DNA of 64,000 bases from Margaritifera margaritifera (taxonomy: Eukaryota > Mollusca > Bivalvia > Unionida > Margaritiferidae): assembly GCA_029931535.1 (NCBI GenBank), contig JAQPZY010001660.1:4675001-4739000 (forward strand). Reading direction: 5' to 3'. This document shows positions 34,560 to 46,679 of the stretch, in pieces. A program made the translations under genes and the position numbers. The stretch's first letter is position 1, and the number at the start of each line of letters is the position of its first letter. The notes beneath the pieces were generated by a model. That model was not told the DNA's origin and ran no database searches. It worked only from the letters and a program-made list of their open reading frames with translations.

Positions 34560-36690
34560 ATTCCTAACGACTCTCTGGTAAGGATATAAGTTTTCCAAAT
34601 CAATGCACTTATACATTTTCCTAAATTTACAATTACCTGTCAAAATAAATGACTCGAACACCTAAAGGCTCCAAAACAGAATACAATCTTAAATGGAGAT
34701 TGGTTTCATGTACGCTGCAATGAGGACATTTCCAAACTCATCGAGTTGTGCAAACTCTGCGACTTCTTCATAATCACCAATATCAAATCTTCATGGATGA
34801 TTTATACGTGTTTAATGAGTTTTCCTTTATTATCGACGAGTTGAAAGTATCGACTTGCATCTACCAAGTATTCCATCTTTGGCAATATCGGACGTTGAGC
34901 CAGTTTTCCCCACACACAATTCTGAATGATTTTTGCAAACGAGCATCTTCCTTCCTTCTTTTCCACGTGTTCTAAGGTGATGATTTCTAGGGATTAGTAC
35001 CATTCTTTGAATGCCTTTTTGTCGTCTGGAGTCTGACACCAAGAAGGATAGCCGCTAGCTTCTTGCTTCAGTTTCAGGAATTCACTGACATAGCTTGAAC
35101 AAATCCCTAGACTCAAGTCACTGTCCTGTTGGTATTGTTCTGTTGTATGAAAGTGCCAAATTTCGTATACTTTTAAACAAGCGGTATCCGTGATCAAGAG
35201 CATGAAACAATTCGACACTTACCCACGTTCCTGTCAAGGTTTGTTCTTGGACTTCGTGGCAACATGGGTGGACTTGATTACACGTTTCAGCACACGTATG
35301 GCACATATGGAAACATCAGTCTTCCGTGGCAATAATGGGGTAAAACAGGATGGTACAAGTTAGTCGGTGGCAAAACTTTGCATTTGACCAAACCTTCGTA
35401 CTGGCGAATGTGTTCCATGTCGATGTGTTCTATCAAAATTTCATGATGACCGGTGAGAAATGGAGCATATTTACATAGCCAAGGATACAAGGAACACACA
35501 TTGATGTATTTGATTTGATCTCCTTGAGATTCATCCGCTTCGTACAACAAGTATGCAGCATTTGGTTTGTCTACCAAGCAAACTATCACTTGGATGTAAA
35601 GGTTCGATGTCCACCACATCGTAATCTTCGACGATACATTTAAATTCTGGATCTGTTTTCAAACGTCGATCGTAGTCATGTTCCCACATTTCTATCACTT
35701 GGTATCCTTGACTTTCTAAACTCTGGCATCATCGATATGTTTACTCGTACAACTCTTCCATGGTGAATTTTGAGAAAGGATTTTTCAGGCCTAGTTGAGA
35801 AAAACAAGTAGGGCATCCATTTAATAAACATCCCTGAAATTCGTTGACTATATATGGGTTTTCTAAATCCCAACCATCCACGGAAAGGGTTCCAATTTTC
35901 TTTTCTCCGCCGTTTCTAGCATGTTGTGTCCACTTGTCGTGAGTTTCACACGTAATGGAGCCAGCGCAAAGCTTTGGCTGAATACAGATGGCAGACAGAG
36001 AGATAGGATTGAGGTGGCATGATAGCTAGTTTGTTTTGGGTATAAACTTCTCTTCGTACACTAATCCACATGTTTTGGCAATGGTAGAAGCTTCCTTCAC
36101 GGTATCGATACCCCCGTGATCCAGAAATAATTATCAAACTTGTCCACAACACCATCGTAAAATGTCCACATTGGATCGACAATATTTCAACATTTCTTCT
36201 TGACAACCACAGGGTCTGAAGAGTGCAGTTGGTACCAAGCGTATAAAGCTTCTAGTTGTTTTGTTCGCATACCATTGGGGTCATAGTAGTGAAAGGCAAA
36301 TGTGGGAGCACGATGTGTTGATTAGCTTCGGTATTGAAAAAGTGTTGAAAATAGCCTCTAGCCATTTCTCGCATTCGAAACGTTTTAGGTATTCGACTAA
36401 AAGGCATAGCCAAATAAATCATGGAATCTTTAAACTGTATATTTCCCAGTTTCATGTAAATGATTTTGTCCCTGTTCATGGTCACTGTTGGAAATTCGGT
36501 TCCTTATTCTGAATTATATTTCAAAAGAAATTGTCCATCGTATCCTGAGAAATTGTGAGCCATGACTGTAGTGAATCGATGATAGTTCCCGTAACACTGG
36601 ACTTCGTCTTCGCTCCAAGTGTCGTCGGTGGGGTCTAAAATCCCTTTGGCAAAATCAGCAAGAGTACGATAGCCCTGAAATATCTTTTTA
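34560..36690 (-). pseudogene. Family-B (protein-primed) DNA polymerase, C-terminal two thirds, dead
   Basis: Minus-strand frames give an ordered set of motifs of Polinton/Maverick- or adintovirus-type polymerases. LADFAKGI...AHNFSGYDGQFLLKY (~36670-36507) is the exonuclease II region. SMIYLAMPFSRIPKTF follows (~36430-36370). KYINVCSLYPW (~35508) is polymerase motif A, with Asn where the metal-binding Asp belongs. GLVKCKVLPPTNLYHPVLP and a CxxC-type block follow, then LTGTWVSVEL, YEIWHF...LKLKQEASGYPSWC, and near 34640 VIYFDR followed by a stop where DTD of motif C should be. At least five frameshifts or stops are present. The enzyme would have replicated its own element; this copy cannot. The N-terminal part lies at 40140-41620 beyond an insertion. 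Confidence 0.85.
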
Positions 36691-37129
36691 ATAGCAGCAA
36701 TACATACCCTATCACTATTATATAGCTTATTACTTTTTTGTGTCGAAAAATCTCGTCCGTTTGATGTGAAAAACATCCTCCCACTTAGAGTGGAGATTTT
36801 GTCAACAAGACACGTCACACCCGTGCACCTCTCCGCGCCTGCGCGAACATTCATCTTTTTCATGGACGCCATGGCTAATGGTTGTGTCGTGCGAACGTAA
36901 CCAGAGAAAAATTGTCTGCTGCGGTTTTCAACCACGTTTGGGTTCTCCTTTCAGCCTAAATTCATCTGGGTTACATTTGTCCATCCCGTCTTATGTCTTA
37001 TGCTGCCCTACGACAGTGTTTGTTCTAGAAAGAGTCTTTCTAGATTGCCATGTGTATTCCGTCCTTAGGGGTTAGGGTACACCATATATTTTTTCTTTTC
37101 AGAAGGAAGGGAGGAATACAATTTAGCTC

Positions 37130-37783
37130 ACGGTAAGTCTTGTGTGTTCATTACAACGTAACATAGACAACCGGGATAGCGCCGCAATTAGCAGGCGCAT
37201 AATTCTACCAATTAAATATTTGATTAAATATTCTGTTTGCTAATTGTATTTTTAGAATAACCACGCGTGACGCGTCGCATTGCTATTCTGTACTTTCTTG
37301 AGAACAATAAAGTTTGTCAAGAGAACTAGACTTCTAATCCTTGTTAACATGCATATGTATATTGTTTACCTTTAGACAAAATCCACTGTGGTGCATACAG
37401 ACCGCTAAAGTATATGCAAAGAGAGCGAGGTGAACTGGTGTGCATATAGCACGCGATATATACAAAAAGGGTGAGTTTTTCACTTGTGGAAATAAAAGGT
37501 GAGTTTTACAAGTTTTATTATTGTATTATTTTATATAACAATTGTTTACCTTTGAACATTCACTGGGGTGCATTTAGCACGCAGTGGATGCAAAGAGGTC
37601 AGATGAACTGGCGAGTTTTCACGTGTGGAAATACAACATTGTTAATATTATTATTATTGTTCTCCTTCGGATAAATTCTTAATTCAGGGAACAATTGGTT
37701 ACCTTGTGCAAATATACTAGGGGTATATAACACGTTTTATTATTGTATTATATTTCATTAAACATTTATTTCAGAATAGAACG
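37130..37783 (+). promoter_or_regulatory. Leader of the inserted element with repeated blocks and an acceptor
   Basis: Two diverged copies of a ~170-bp block (near 37365 and 37540) share TTGTTTACCTTT, CACTG-GGTGCAT-AG, ATGCAAAGAG and GATGAACTGG. A third, shorter block starts near 37700. A GGTAAGTC lies at 37131 and TTTATTTCAG at 37765-37774, just before the ATG at 37784, so this may be a spliced 5' leader. Function is inferred only. Confidence 0.4.
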
Positions 37784-37990
37784 ATGTCGGCAAAACAGTC
37801 TGTAGGAAAGTGTGGCCATAAGAAGGCCCCTTGGGATACACACCCAGACTGCCTCACATGTTCCAAGTGTAAGCGAAAGAATCGCTGCACCTTCTGCACT
37901 AAATGGACGAATGAAACCTGGAATCTTGCTGATTCCAGGCGTACATACAGAGGGCGGAAGAAGATACTTAAATCCACCCTCATTGTCTGA
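37784..37990 (+). CDS. gag-like N-terminal ORF, Cys/His cluster
   Basis: A 68-residue ORF starts MSAKQSVGKCGHKKAPWDTH and contains two zinc-binding clusters: C-x2-(H)...HPDCLTCSKC and C-x2-C in CTFCTKW. It is followed by ETWNLADSRRTYRGRKK. This arrangement (CGH-x-KAPWD-H-x2-C-x2-C, then CxxCxxW) occurs at the start of ORF1/gag proteins of DIRS-like and related invertebrate retroelements. The second frame then continues (to 38120), so a frameshift or intron probably joins it to the following gag region. The start at 37784 follows a good acceptor and is in a plausible context. Confidence 0.5.
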   Translation: MSAKQSVGKCGHKKAPWDTHPDCLTCSKCKRKNRCTFCTKWTNETWNLADSRRTYRGRKKILKSTLIV

Positions 37991-38384
37991 ATTTTCTGGT
38001 TTTTCTATTGCAGGTACTCAGTCAAAGGGAACGTACTGTAAGAAGACCACCATAGATCAGAAGAACATTCCGGGGCCCCAGGAGCCTATGGTACCAGCCC
38101 CCCCCCCCCGATATGGTTGAGGTCCCTCCTGTAGGAGGCAGTGAACGTTCCAAGAGTAGATCGCCTCTCCCGGGAAGGGAGAAGACAAACATGAACAGTA
38201 GCGTGTAGCTGCCTTCCACCAGGAAGGAAGTACACCGCTTATCTCAGAGTACCGCTCGTCTCAAGGTAGCGTGTCGCACCCTCCAGAGTGGGAGGAGTTG
38301 CACCGCACCAAACACTTCCAGTGTAGCGTGTCGCACCGTACCCTGGGTAGTGATAAAGACAAACTGGCATCTGATATGTCTTCT

Positions 38385-38640
38385 GACCGGTGACCGGTCC
38401 GGTCACCGATCAGTGTCGGGTGACCGGTCCGGTCACCGGTCAGTGTCGGGTGACCGGTCCAGTCACCGGTCGGTGTCGGGTGACCGGTCACCGGGTACCG
38501 GTCGAATCGGGTGACCGGTCTATGGTTGATAAGGAACCGGTGACCGGTGGCCGGTCCGGTCACCGGGTATTGACCGGTGACCGGTCCGGTCAATGGGCAT
38601 TGACCGGTAGAAATGACCGGTCAATGTATGATGATCGGTC
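38385..38640. repeat. CCGGT-rich palindromic minisatellite
   Basis: Units of about 30 bp (GTGTCGGGTGACCGGTCCGG, TCACCGGTCA) repeat about six to eight times. The core GGTGACCGG(T)CCGGTCACC is nearly self-complementary and rich in ACCGGT (AgeI) sites. It is far more GC- and CpG-rich than the rest of the window. It sits between the two gag-like segments and is open in several frames. Confidence 0.85.
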
Positions 38641-39129
38641 AACGGTGACTTCGTCCCGGTGGCTGCTTACATCGTCACAGGCCGTCGGTCATCTCAAACC
38701 TTTCAAACCTTATACCGGTCATCACCCAGAGGCCTCATAGTGCGGGGATAGGGGATCGGATTGAAAAAGGACCCCATCTTCTCCCAACTCTACCATCATA
38801 CCTTGTACAGGATTGGGAGTCTGCCCACAGGGTTCAGACGAGGAAAGGGGATCGGATCGGGATCCCCCTTTCCTATTGTCCCAATGAATCCGTACGAGAG
38901 GTGGGACCCAGAGTAGAGGCGATGCCGCGGCTCGTGTCCCGCCATCGCCTCCTCGTCAGGTGGCATTCATCAGCAAGGCGAAAGCATAGCATCATCCACG
39001 AAAGACAAGCGGTTTCGTCTTTACCCTGGAACATCTAGAGCACATAGACGAACAAGTACGGGAAATGGCGTCGGGTACACCTATGTCACTGTCTAAGAAG
39101 GACATAATGATGTCCAGCCACTCTCCTGC

Positions 39130-39990
39130 TCGGAGTGTTCTAGATGATGATGCATTTATCTACCCTCGTTAACTCCAGTGAGATCGAGGTAGAAACAGCT
39201 ATTTTGTCGCCTCCTATCAGTCCCACTAGTTCCTTTCACTTAGATGATATGGAAGAGATCTGGTCTTTTGATAACGCTGTAACTTGTGCCCAAAGCCATC
39301 TTGCGCACATCCCAAGAAGAGCCTTTCCAGTTTAAAAGATCTCCGGGATCCAGCCACAACCAGATCTCCTCCTCCTTCTACATTCCTCAACGAATGAGGA
39401 AATGTCATAGAGGTTTTTCCACAGGCCAGCCTGTACTAGACGGCGTAGAGGATGGTCTGTCCCTCCCTCTACTTTGAGACCTTGGTCTCTGCCTCTAATT
39501 ACTGGGTACATTCCCGAAGTGAAAACCCATTAAGAACCTCTCCAGTTGGATGCAGATATGTCTCAAGTGGGTATTATAATTGAAGCCTGGGCATGCCTTC
39601 CTATTAAAATAATCAAGCCTTTGTGCAGAAAGGCCGGCTTCTGGTCACCATAGCTTCCCATGCAGACCTCTTCTCAGATACTTCGTTCAGTATGCTGAAG
39701 GAGGCTGCTCTGAATCCAGCGACATTACAATGCGTGCTGGAAGCTGTGATCAAGACATCCCGGAATTCACTCTCTGTCGCAATGGTTTTATCAGGGGAAC
39801 TTCTAACATCCACCATCACATTGTGCTGGACTCCTCAAAGGTCTTATTTAACCATAGGAAAGACCTTCTAAGGGTTGCTCCTTTGGAAGCCAAGAGCCTC
39901 TTCGGAGGACTCATCCCCACTGTGGCTTCACAAGATTTGAAGGATCATGAACATAGATCCTTCACAACTGCACCTGGCCCATCGTAATCG
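39130..39990 (+). pseudogene. gag-like C-terminal segment, frameshifted
   Basis: Plus-strand frames give a conserved-looking run: SEIEVETAILSPPISPTSSF, then LCRKAGF and RAGSCDQDIPEFTLCRNGFI...VLFNHRKDLLRVAPLEAKSL followed by FGGLIPTV. The helical, charged ending (R-K-x-LLR-x-APLEA-x-SLFGG) resembles ORF1 C-termini of DIRS-like elements, where R(R/K)-x-LL and SLF-x-G blocks recur. At least two frameshifts break it. The identity is a family-style match, not a firm hit. Confidence 0.45.
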
Positions 39991-40139
39991 ACCAGGAAGC
40001 ACACTAAGGTGAATTACCCCCAGGGGCCACCCACTAAATTTTTAAACAGATGCAGCCCCAGTCCAATGCACAAGCTCAAATGAGACTTCCTCCTCCTGAG
40101 GAACTTCCCCAACCCACCTTCCTTTAGACAGCGAAAAAA

Positions 40140-41620
40140 TAAAGGTTCTTGAATGCATTTGCCACAACCACAATGAGCTATACAAAAATTATTTCATGTG
40201 AATTCCAGTCTCTTGTGAACATTCAAAATAAAAAAGGATAAATTCCACACGTTTCATATTATTTTCGTTCTGATCATTTAATACTTCCTCGAGTTCATTG
40301 CCATATCTTGGAATGTAACACTGATTATCAAAGTCGGCAATTTCGTCACAAAAACGAAGTTGTTTGAATTGTTTTATGTGATGTTCATAATAGGCTGAAC
40401 TGACGAATGTTCGCTTCCATGTAGAGCAATGAATTCTTTCTTCTTTCTTTTCCTTCAGGAATGCAAGGCCTGGAAGCTAAACACCCATGCCATCTCTCTG
40501 CACAATGAATATGGTGATCCCGACTGTTAAATCCTTTGTCACATTTGTCGCAATAGTAACTCTATCTGAGAAATCATGTAAGATTTGTAATAGCATCAAC
40601 ATCATCTTGGTGATAATACACATGAATATATTTTCCATCTGGGAAATCCAGTCCTCAAAATATTTGAGCTCCGCGAACGACTGGAGGGTACACTTTAAAC
40701 GGATAACGAGGTGCCAACATGTCTTGAAGTTTTTGCATTTCAAGAACTCCACACCTGGTCTCTTTGGAAATACATGCTTGCAGCAAAAAAAATCTGCTTC
40801 TTTTCGTTGTTTGGCTCTGTCCGCTTTTCTAATGCTCTCCCATGATAGTTTCCATTCTGCTGTATCATTTTTCTTGGCATAAGTTCAAGCCACTACGATG
40901 GCATAGGCTAAACACATTTGGTCTTGCTCATTGTTAATCTGAACGATACTTCATTTGGTACTAGGAAATTGATCCACCGATAAAACAGTTTGGCATGTTC
41001 CGCTGCCTCTTGGATGTGACACGTGCATCATGTGAAGAGTGGCTTTTCCAACGGTCATGTTAAACTCGTCGTTCTATTGTTGGTCGTGTTGAATTTTATT
41101 AAAGACTTTGGAAGAATTTAATTCTTCAGGTGTGCTAAACTCGATCTACACAGGAGACTTCAAACTGTCGTGACTAATGGATCATCTCAAACAATTGTGA
41201 TCTTGAGCTTGGCATTGTCATTTCAATGTCTCTAATAATGATTCCCATAAATCCATAATGAAGACAACTGTTTTCTCCGCTGGAACTTGAGACATGAACT
41301 CTTTAAATTTCACTGTCCATGTGTAAGCCGTAGTTCTGGAAGTCACTTTTTGGGTAGGTAAAATGGAAAAATAATCTTCAGGAGCTACAGGACGACTTTA
41401 GGTCTTGGGTGATCTTGTAGGTCTTGTAGTGGAGGCAGATGGTATTGGCTCAGGATCACTCATGTCTTCTTCAAAATTGCTAGCATGAACTTGTGCCAAT
41501 ACTTCTTGAAAGAGTGCTGGGTGACACAGAATGTCGTTGCCACTTGGCTTCCTCTGGATTCTCGTTGGAAATGCTTGATCTTTTCATGTTGATTGAAAAT
41601 TTGATGTGACTAGGGTACAC
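40140..41620 (-). pseudogene. Family-B DNA polymerase, N-terminal third, dead
   Basis: The reading starts near 41600 (LFQEVLAQVHASNFEEDMSD) and passes a Pro/Ser/Thr-rich stretch. About 40955-40893 it reads SIVQINNEQDQMCLAYAIVV, the block written NLCL-x-RAL-x-V in related polymerases. Later come AELKYFEDWI and a zinc-ribbon-like YYCDKCDKGFNSRDHHIHC (about 40540-40480), then a further C-x-C/CxxC piece at about 40160. This N-terminal architecture is characteristic of polymerases of Polinton-type and similar invertebrate virus-like elements. Stops and frameshifts are scattered through it. It is collinear with the C-terminal part at 34560-36690, the two being separated by the ~3.4-kb insertion. 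Confidence 0.75.
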
Positions 41621-41689
41621 GCTCCCTATATATTAGAGAACCCTCACCCTAAGAGAATGCACTCACAGTTTTCAATCTATAGTGTGAAG

Positions 41690-41833
41690 ATGGAAGAGTC
41701 ACAAGAGATCACGCTTCTCATCAGAGATTTACAGAGAGTCATTCGAAAGTATACTTCCAACAAGACTTCTGACAACTCCATTCGAGACAGAAGTCAAAAT
41801 ACCTGCTATATTTGTCAGGAAAAATGGCGTTAG
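41690..41833 (+). CDS. Small divergent ORF beside the polymerase gene
   Basis: Starting from the internal Met at 41690 the frame reads MEESQEITLLIRDLQRVIRK, then a basic, Asn/Ser-rich middle and ends in CYICQEKWR. It is 47 residues, with a CxxC near the end. It points away from the polymerase gene across ~70 bp containing CTCCCTATATATTAGAGAAC, which could serve as a shared divergent promoter. It is not recognised; the downstream frame continues as Lys-rich sequence after the stop. It may be a broken accessory gene of the same element. Confidence 0.3.
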   Translation: MEESQEITLLIRDLQRVIRKYTSNKTSDNSIRDRSQNTCYICQEKWR

Positions 41834-42224
41834 GTTCCCAAATGTCCACAATCTAAAAGAAAAGGAACCACTAAGACAGGATAAAAAAGATACAAAAGTA
41901 AAGACAAATGTCTTCAATGAGAAGAAAGTCTGCATTGGTCTTCAGTGTCCCAAACAAAAAAATAGAACATGGGGAAAGAGCATTCTTTAGAAGCAGAACA
42001 AAAAAAACCCACAAACAAACAGAAGAACCCATTCCAATGAAGAACCCATGCCACTGAAGAAATTCAAAAGAGAAAGAGAGTAAAAGAGAGAAAGAAGAAA
42101 ATGGATTTTGGTGATATGTTTTGAAACTTCATGGTAATCCTGATTTTGCAACAATATACTAAATAAAAAACCAACCCATAAGTGTCTCTTTGTCTTGATT
42201 TTATTTTAGTATGGATAAGATAAT

Positions 42225-42245
42225 ACACACACACACACACACACA
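42225..42245. repeat. (CA)n microsatellite, short
   Basis: About ten CA dinucleotides. Confidence 0.9.
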
Positions 42246-42249
42246 TTAT

Positions 42250-44930
42250 AATGGCGGGATACGAGTTTTGTTGATTTGGCAATCACGGAGTAGTATCTCT
42301 TTTCTAAGAGATTTAGGTGGCCCTGAACAGGGCCGTTGGAGTTTTTTGAATTACAAAAACACTTATTGACTTAACATCATCAACTGCAACTGTCTTAAAC
42401 CTTTTCCATGTCCAAGAAATGAATTATTTTCATCCAATATTTAAACATTGTGCTTTTATTTAGTCAGATCTAGACTGGGCTACAAGTCTCAAAAGGGTCC
42501 CTAAGAAAATGAAAGCTGAAAAATTGGACACTTTTCATCATTGCAAATGTTGCAAAATAAATGGTGTCACCTTTTGTCAACTGCGATCTTGGTTTCTTTA
42601 TATTTTATATGTATGTTATCCCCTCTTTTTGAAATACAAATATAAAAACTGCGTTGGCCCTAGTGATGCATCCTTCACACGACGCTGAACTAAAAATAAA
42701 CGTAATTACTTGACGTCATGATGTATAAAGTATGACGTTATTTTATGTGTTGCATCAGGATGCACATAAACAACAGAGTGATTTGTTCTTCAGTTTCTTT
42801 TGTCAATGCTCACAGCATCATCTAGTGCCCCAAAATTTGGGGCATCTTGTTTTTGTTTCACTGTGGGTTTTTTTATTACCCAGGCACACATCTGGCTTTG
42901 GAACCACATAATGATGAATGCTCATGCCAGCAGAGTGACCCATGCTAAATGAGTTTGCAGATATTATTCTGGTAAACAAAACTGCAAAATCACTCCCCTT
43001 TGTGATTTGTTGTCATCAAGTAGATATGTTTTGATCTCATCCCTTGAGCACGTCTTGGCATTTTCGACATCATGACGGCACAGCGTGCACAATTTCAAAA
43101 TGATGTCAGGGTAATATACAAATTGATGCTGCATTTTTCGTTTTCTGAATATTATACATTTTACTTTTTGTTTACCTTACAGATCTGAATAAGCATGGTT
43201 AATTTTCATTATTAATTTAGCATACCTTAGTCAACCCTCTGAGCACAGTCCACCACCTTTTTTTAACATTAGCATGGCATCATTAGCAACATGACATATG
43301 TTTGATGAAAAGACTTTTTGATGGAGAGCTTGAAAAAATACTCCAAGCATGCATCTTGAAAACCTAATTTAACACCTGAAGAATATTTAAAACAAGGTAA
43401 AGATTACTTATTGCAAAGTCTACAAAGGCAGAAGCAGACTGGGAGCAGTAATGGCCCAAGGGGAGATCGAAAAGCTATAGGAGTAATCGAGAACTGTGTC
43501 ATGCAGTTGCATCACTGTTCATTCAGATGTAAGTGATGAGCAAAAACACACGACAAATGTGTTCGACTACATATGTAATTACTGTTATTTGTCAAAAAGA
43601 ATGACTAATGGTGGTGCTTTAAATTAAAAATATATTCCTAAACTTCATTTGAAAAAGTTCAATGATGTAGATTGGAAATTTTTACAAATTGTAAAAATTC
43701 TGAGCATTCTTTATCACTATCGTTATAATCTATGCTTGTGCAAACAGTTGTAATGGCACATCATCAGGCGCTGCGACAGCATTTATTTGCAAGCACGATT
43801 ACTCCTATACAATATCAAACTGGGCTCGCTTTCTGGGGTTTACTCATTTCATATTTCTAGTGTTACCTACTTGAAGAACAAACAAAAATAATAAATAAGA
43901 AACCATTATATCATTGGGCAGATATACACTGGTACTCAGCTGGTGTATCTGCAAGACAGTAAGCCTTTTTGAATAAAAAGAGGAAGAAAAGTTTCTTAAT
44001 CGTGCCAATGCAATGCTCATGACCTCTGGGATAATATAAACAGGAGACATTGCCACAGGTCAGCCTCGCAATTGGATTTAATCCCTTGCTTCCGCCAGGG
44101 CGGGCAAGTTTAGAGCGACCAATGATGTGTACCTTTTTAACTGGTTGGCAAGTTACATGTTACCTATCTTACAGTCCATGCCAACATTAGCAAAAATGTT
44201 TTCATTTGTGATATCATCATGTTTACCCATGTCATACACCAAGCTTTAAAAAGATAGGAAGAAGCCTAGCAACAGACAAGAACATATCAATAATGGTCAA
44301 CTTTACATTTAATTTCAAAGGAAATAAATGAAATGATTATTTTCAAAGTTCAATAAAATGATAAAAAATACAAATCTTTAAACAGCAATAAAACAAAATG
44401 TTCAGAGCAATCTGTTTTTAAATAAGACAGTTATTCCACTTTTATAAGAAGAGTACTCAAGGGGGAGGAATTCCTTGTAAAAACCAATATGATTGATGGG
44501 CTGTAATAGTCTCATTACATCTGCAAGAACAAGATATGGATAGTCTACCATAGTTTGTAACTTCAATGGCAGCTACGTGTATTCTACTAGATCATTTTGC
44601 CCACCGAATACTTAAAATTTAAATGGTTTTTTTTATGTAAACACAGGCTGACCTTGGAATTATATCGCTGTCAGACCAGTTTGTGCTTCAATGCATTGCT
44701 TCTTTAGTGGTTCATGAAAAGATGTGAAACCCAGTTGGTTTTCTAGAAACTTGCATTGAATAATGCAATCATTAGCTCTCTGGCAAAAGAGTGCTCATCA
44801 TCTGTTTACAGTGAAAGTCAGCCTATTTCAAGAGCTATATAAACATTACAAGCAGAATGAAGATCAGTCAAAAAAAAGGAAAGAAAATTTATGCAGTTTT
44901 CTTGAAAGGACTAGTGCATTAAAAGATAGA
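42250..44930. other. 2.7-kb non-coding stretch
   Basis: No recognisable domain or repeat array. A compact hairpin GCCCCAAA-A-TTTGGGGC lies at about 42830. ORFs (for example 43844-44056 minus) have no family resemblance. Confidence 0.35.
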
Positions 44931-44951
44931 CAGCAGTGATGGTAATCTCTC

Positions 44952-45435
44952 CGTTTGGAAGGCTGATGCATTTGACTAAACCAAACCATGACCATCAACT
45001 TCATATGCTAAATGTTGGAAGGCTGATGCATTTCACTAAGCCAAACCATGACCATCAACTTCATATGCTAAATGTTGGAAGGCTGATGCATTTCACTAAG
45101 CCAAACCATGACCATCAACTTCATATGCTAAATGTTGGAAGGCTGATGCATTTCACTAAGCCAAACCATGACCATCAACTTCATATGCTAAATGTTGGAA
45201 GGCTGATGCATTTCACTAAGCCAAACCATGACCATCAACTTCATATGCTAAATGTTGGAAGGCTGATGCATTTCACTAAGCCAAACCATGACCATCAACT
45301 TCATATGCTAAATGTTGGAAGGCTGATGCATTTGAATAAGCCAAACCATGACCATCAACTTCATATGCTAAATGTTGGAAGGCTGATGCATTTGACTAAG
45401 CCAAACCATGACTGTCAACTTCATATGCTAAATCT
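44952..45435 (+). repeat. 60-bp tandem repeat, eight units, open frame
   Basis: Eight head-to-tail 60-bp units (GGAAGGCTGATGCATTTCAC, TAAGCCAAACCATGACCATC, AACTTCATATGCTAAATGTT) are almost identical; units 2-6 show no differences that I can see. Since 60 is divisible by three, a 168-codon ORF (44936-45442) runs through, encoding a 20-residue repeat GRLMHFTKPNHDHQLHMLNV. First and last units carry the few substitutions. No upstream promoter or splice evidence supports coding, so it is listed as a repeat. Confidence 0.95.
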
Positions 45436-45439
45436 AATG

Positions 45440-46435
45440 TGATTTATAGCCCACCAAACCAAACTTCTGAAATTTCACAATTACACATTTTCATTGACCC
45501 AGAAAAACTTGAAATGGACCCACCCATTTTGTCTGAAATAATGGTTAAATGGGTCACAATTTATTTTGGTGGGTGCAGGCTAAAAATCAGTTTGCCACCC
45601 CTGTGAATGTGGTGTGCAAAATAATTACATGTTCACTAGTACTTAAATATTATGTGTCCAAGCTTTGAACAAATGGTCTGACAACTATCAAGTTATAGAA
45701 CAGAAACAAAAATTGACCTCTCACCTTGACCTTGAAATTATAACTCTGAATGTGGTTCCCTGTACAATGTTTAGTAGTGACACATATGTGTAACGTGTAC
45801 CTGGTTCCATGTGCCTATCTTAAAGGGTTTTAGAGCTGTAAGCATAGAGTTAAAAAAAATGCAATATTAACCTGTGGTCTTGAACTTCGAGTCACATTTT
45901 CAGGTGTGATATGTGGCACATCTACTAACAGCAATACATAAATATACAAGTATTATCCATTATTTCAAATGGCTTCAGAGTCATAGAGCAATAACTGAAA
46001 ATATTGCCACGTGACCTTGACCTTGAAGATAGGGAAATCAAATCATGTTCAGTTTTATAATCAATGTCTCACACGGGCAAACTGTTTCTCACATTGGCAA
46101 AGTAGGTCACAGATATGCCAAAATAAGACAAATTGTCTTTTCCTGAGACCATTATTAGACTATTTATAACACTAAATTAAATTTCCTCATAAATGAAATG
46201 GTATTGTGTGAAAAATACTTTTAATTTTATATCGAACTATTTAGCAAAATGCATTTTGAAGTATTTATATTTAACATGAAATAATTACTATCAAGAAAAA
46301 AAGTGATATATCTTATTTATTTGAAAATAGATCCGCTTTTGCTATATTTATTAACAAGATATGGCTAAAAATCATGTGCATGTCTAAAATGAATGTGTGT
46401 CTTGGCTTGGCAAGCCTTGTTTTCTTATAATAAAA
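45440..46435. other. Non-coding, old ~290-bp duplication
   Basis: Two segments ending in CCTTGACCTTGAA (about 45733 and 46024) share preceding blocks (CAAATGG, AGTTATAGAACA/AGTCATAGAGCA). Otherwise no feature was recognised. Confidence 0.4.
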
Positions 46436-46439
46436 AATG

Positions 46440-46605
46440 TATACATCCTGTGGTACATCAAGGATACAGCATCCATGCTCTGTATATACTGTATTGCCTT
46501 CTCCCAAGATACAGCATACATACCATATATGGCCTTCTCCTGTGGGTACTGTTCTTCTATAGTATTGTAGTGTTATCTTGTGGGATATCAAGGATATAGT
46601 GTACA

Positions 46606-46679
<74 letters not shown>

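Larger units (their letters stand above)
36690..40140. mobile_element. ~3.4-kb retroelement insertion splitting the polymerase gene
   Basis: The polymerase reading stops at about 36690 and resumes at about 40140. The interval has opposite (plus) coding orientation and higher GC. It contains a leader with repeated blocks (TTGTTTACCTTT..., 37360- and 37540-), a gag-like zinc-knuckle ORF, a CCGGT-rich minisatellite and a second gag-like segment. No RT, RNase H or recombinase was seen, so it is internally deleted or non-autonomous. DIRS-like affiliation is inferred from the gag style. Exact ends and any target duplication could not be defined. Confidence 0.55.
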
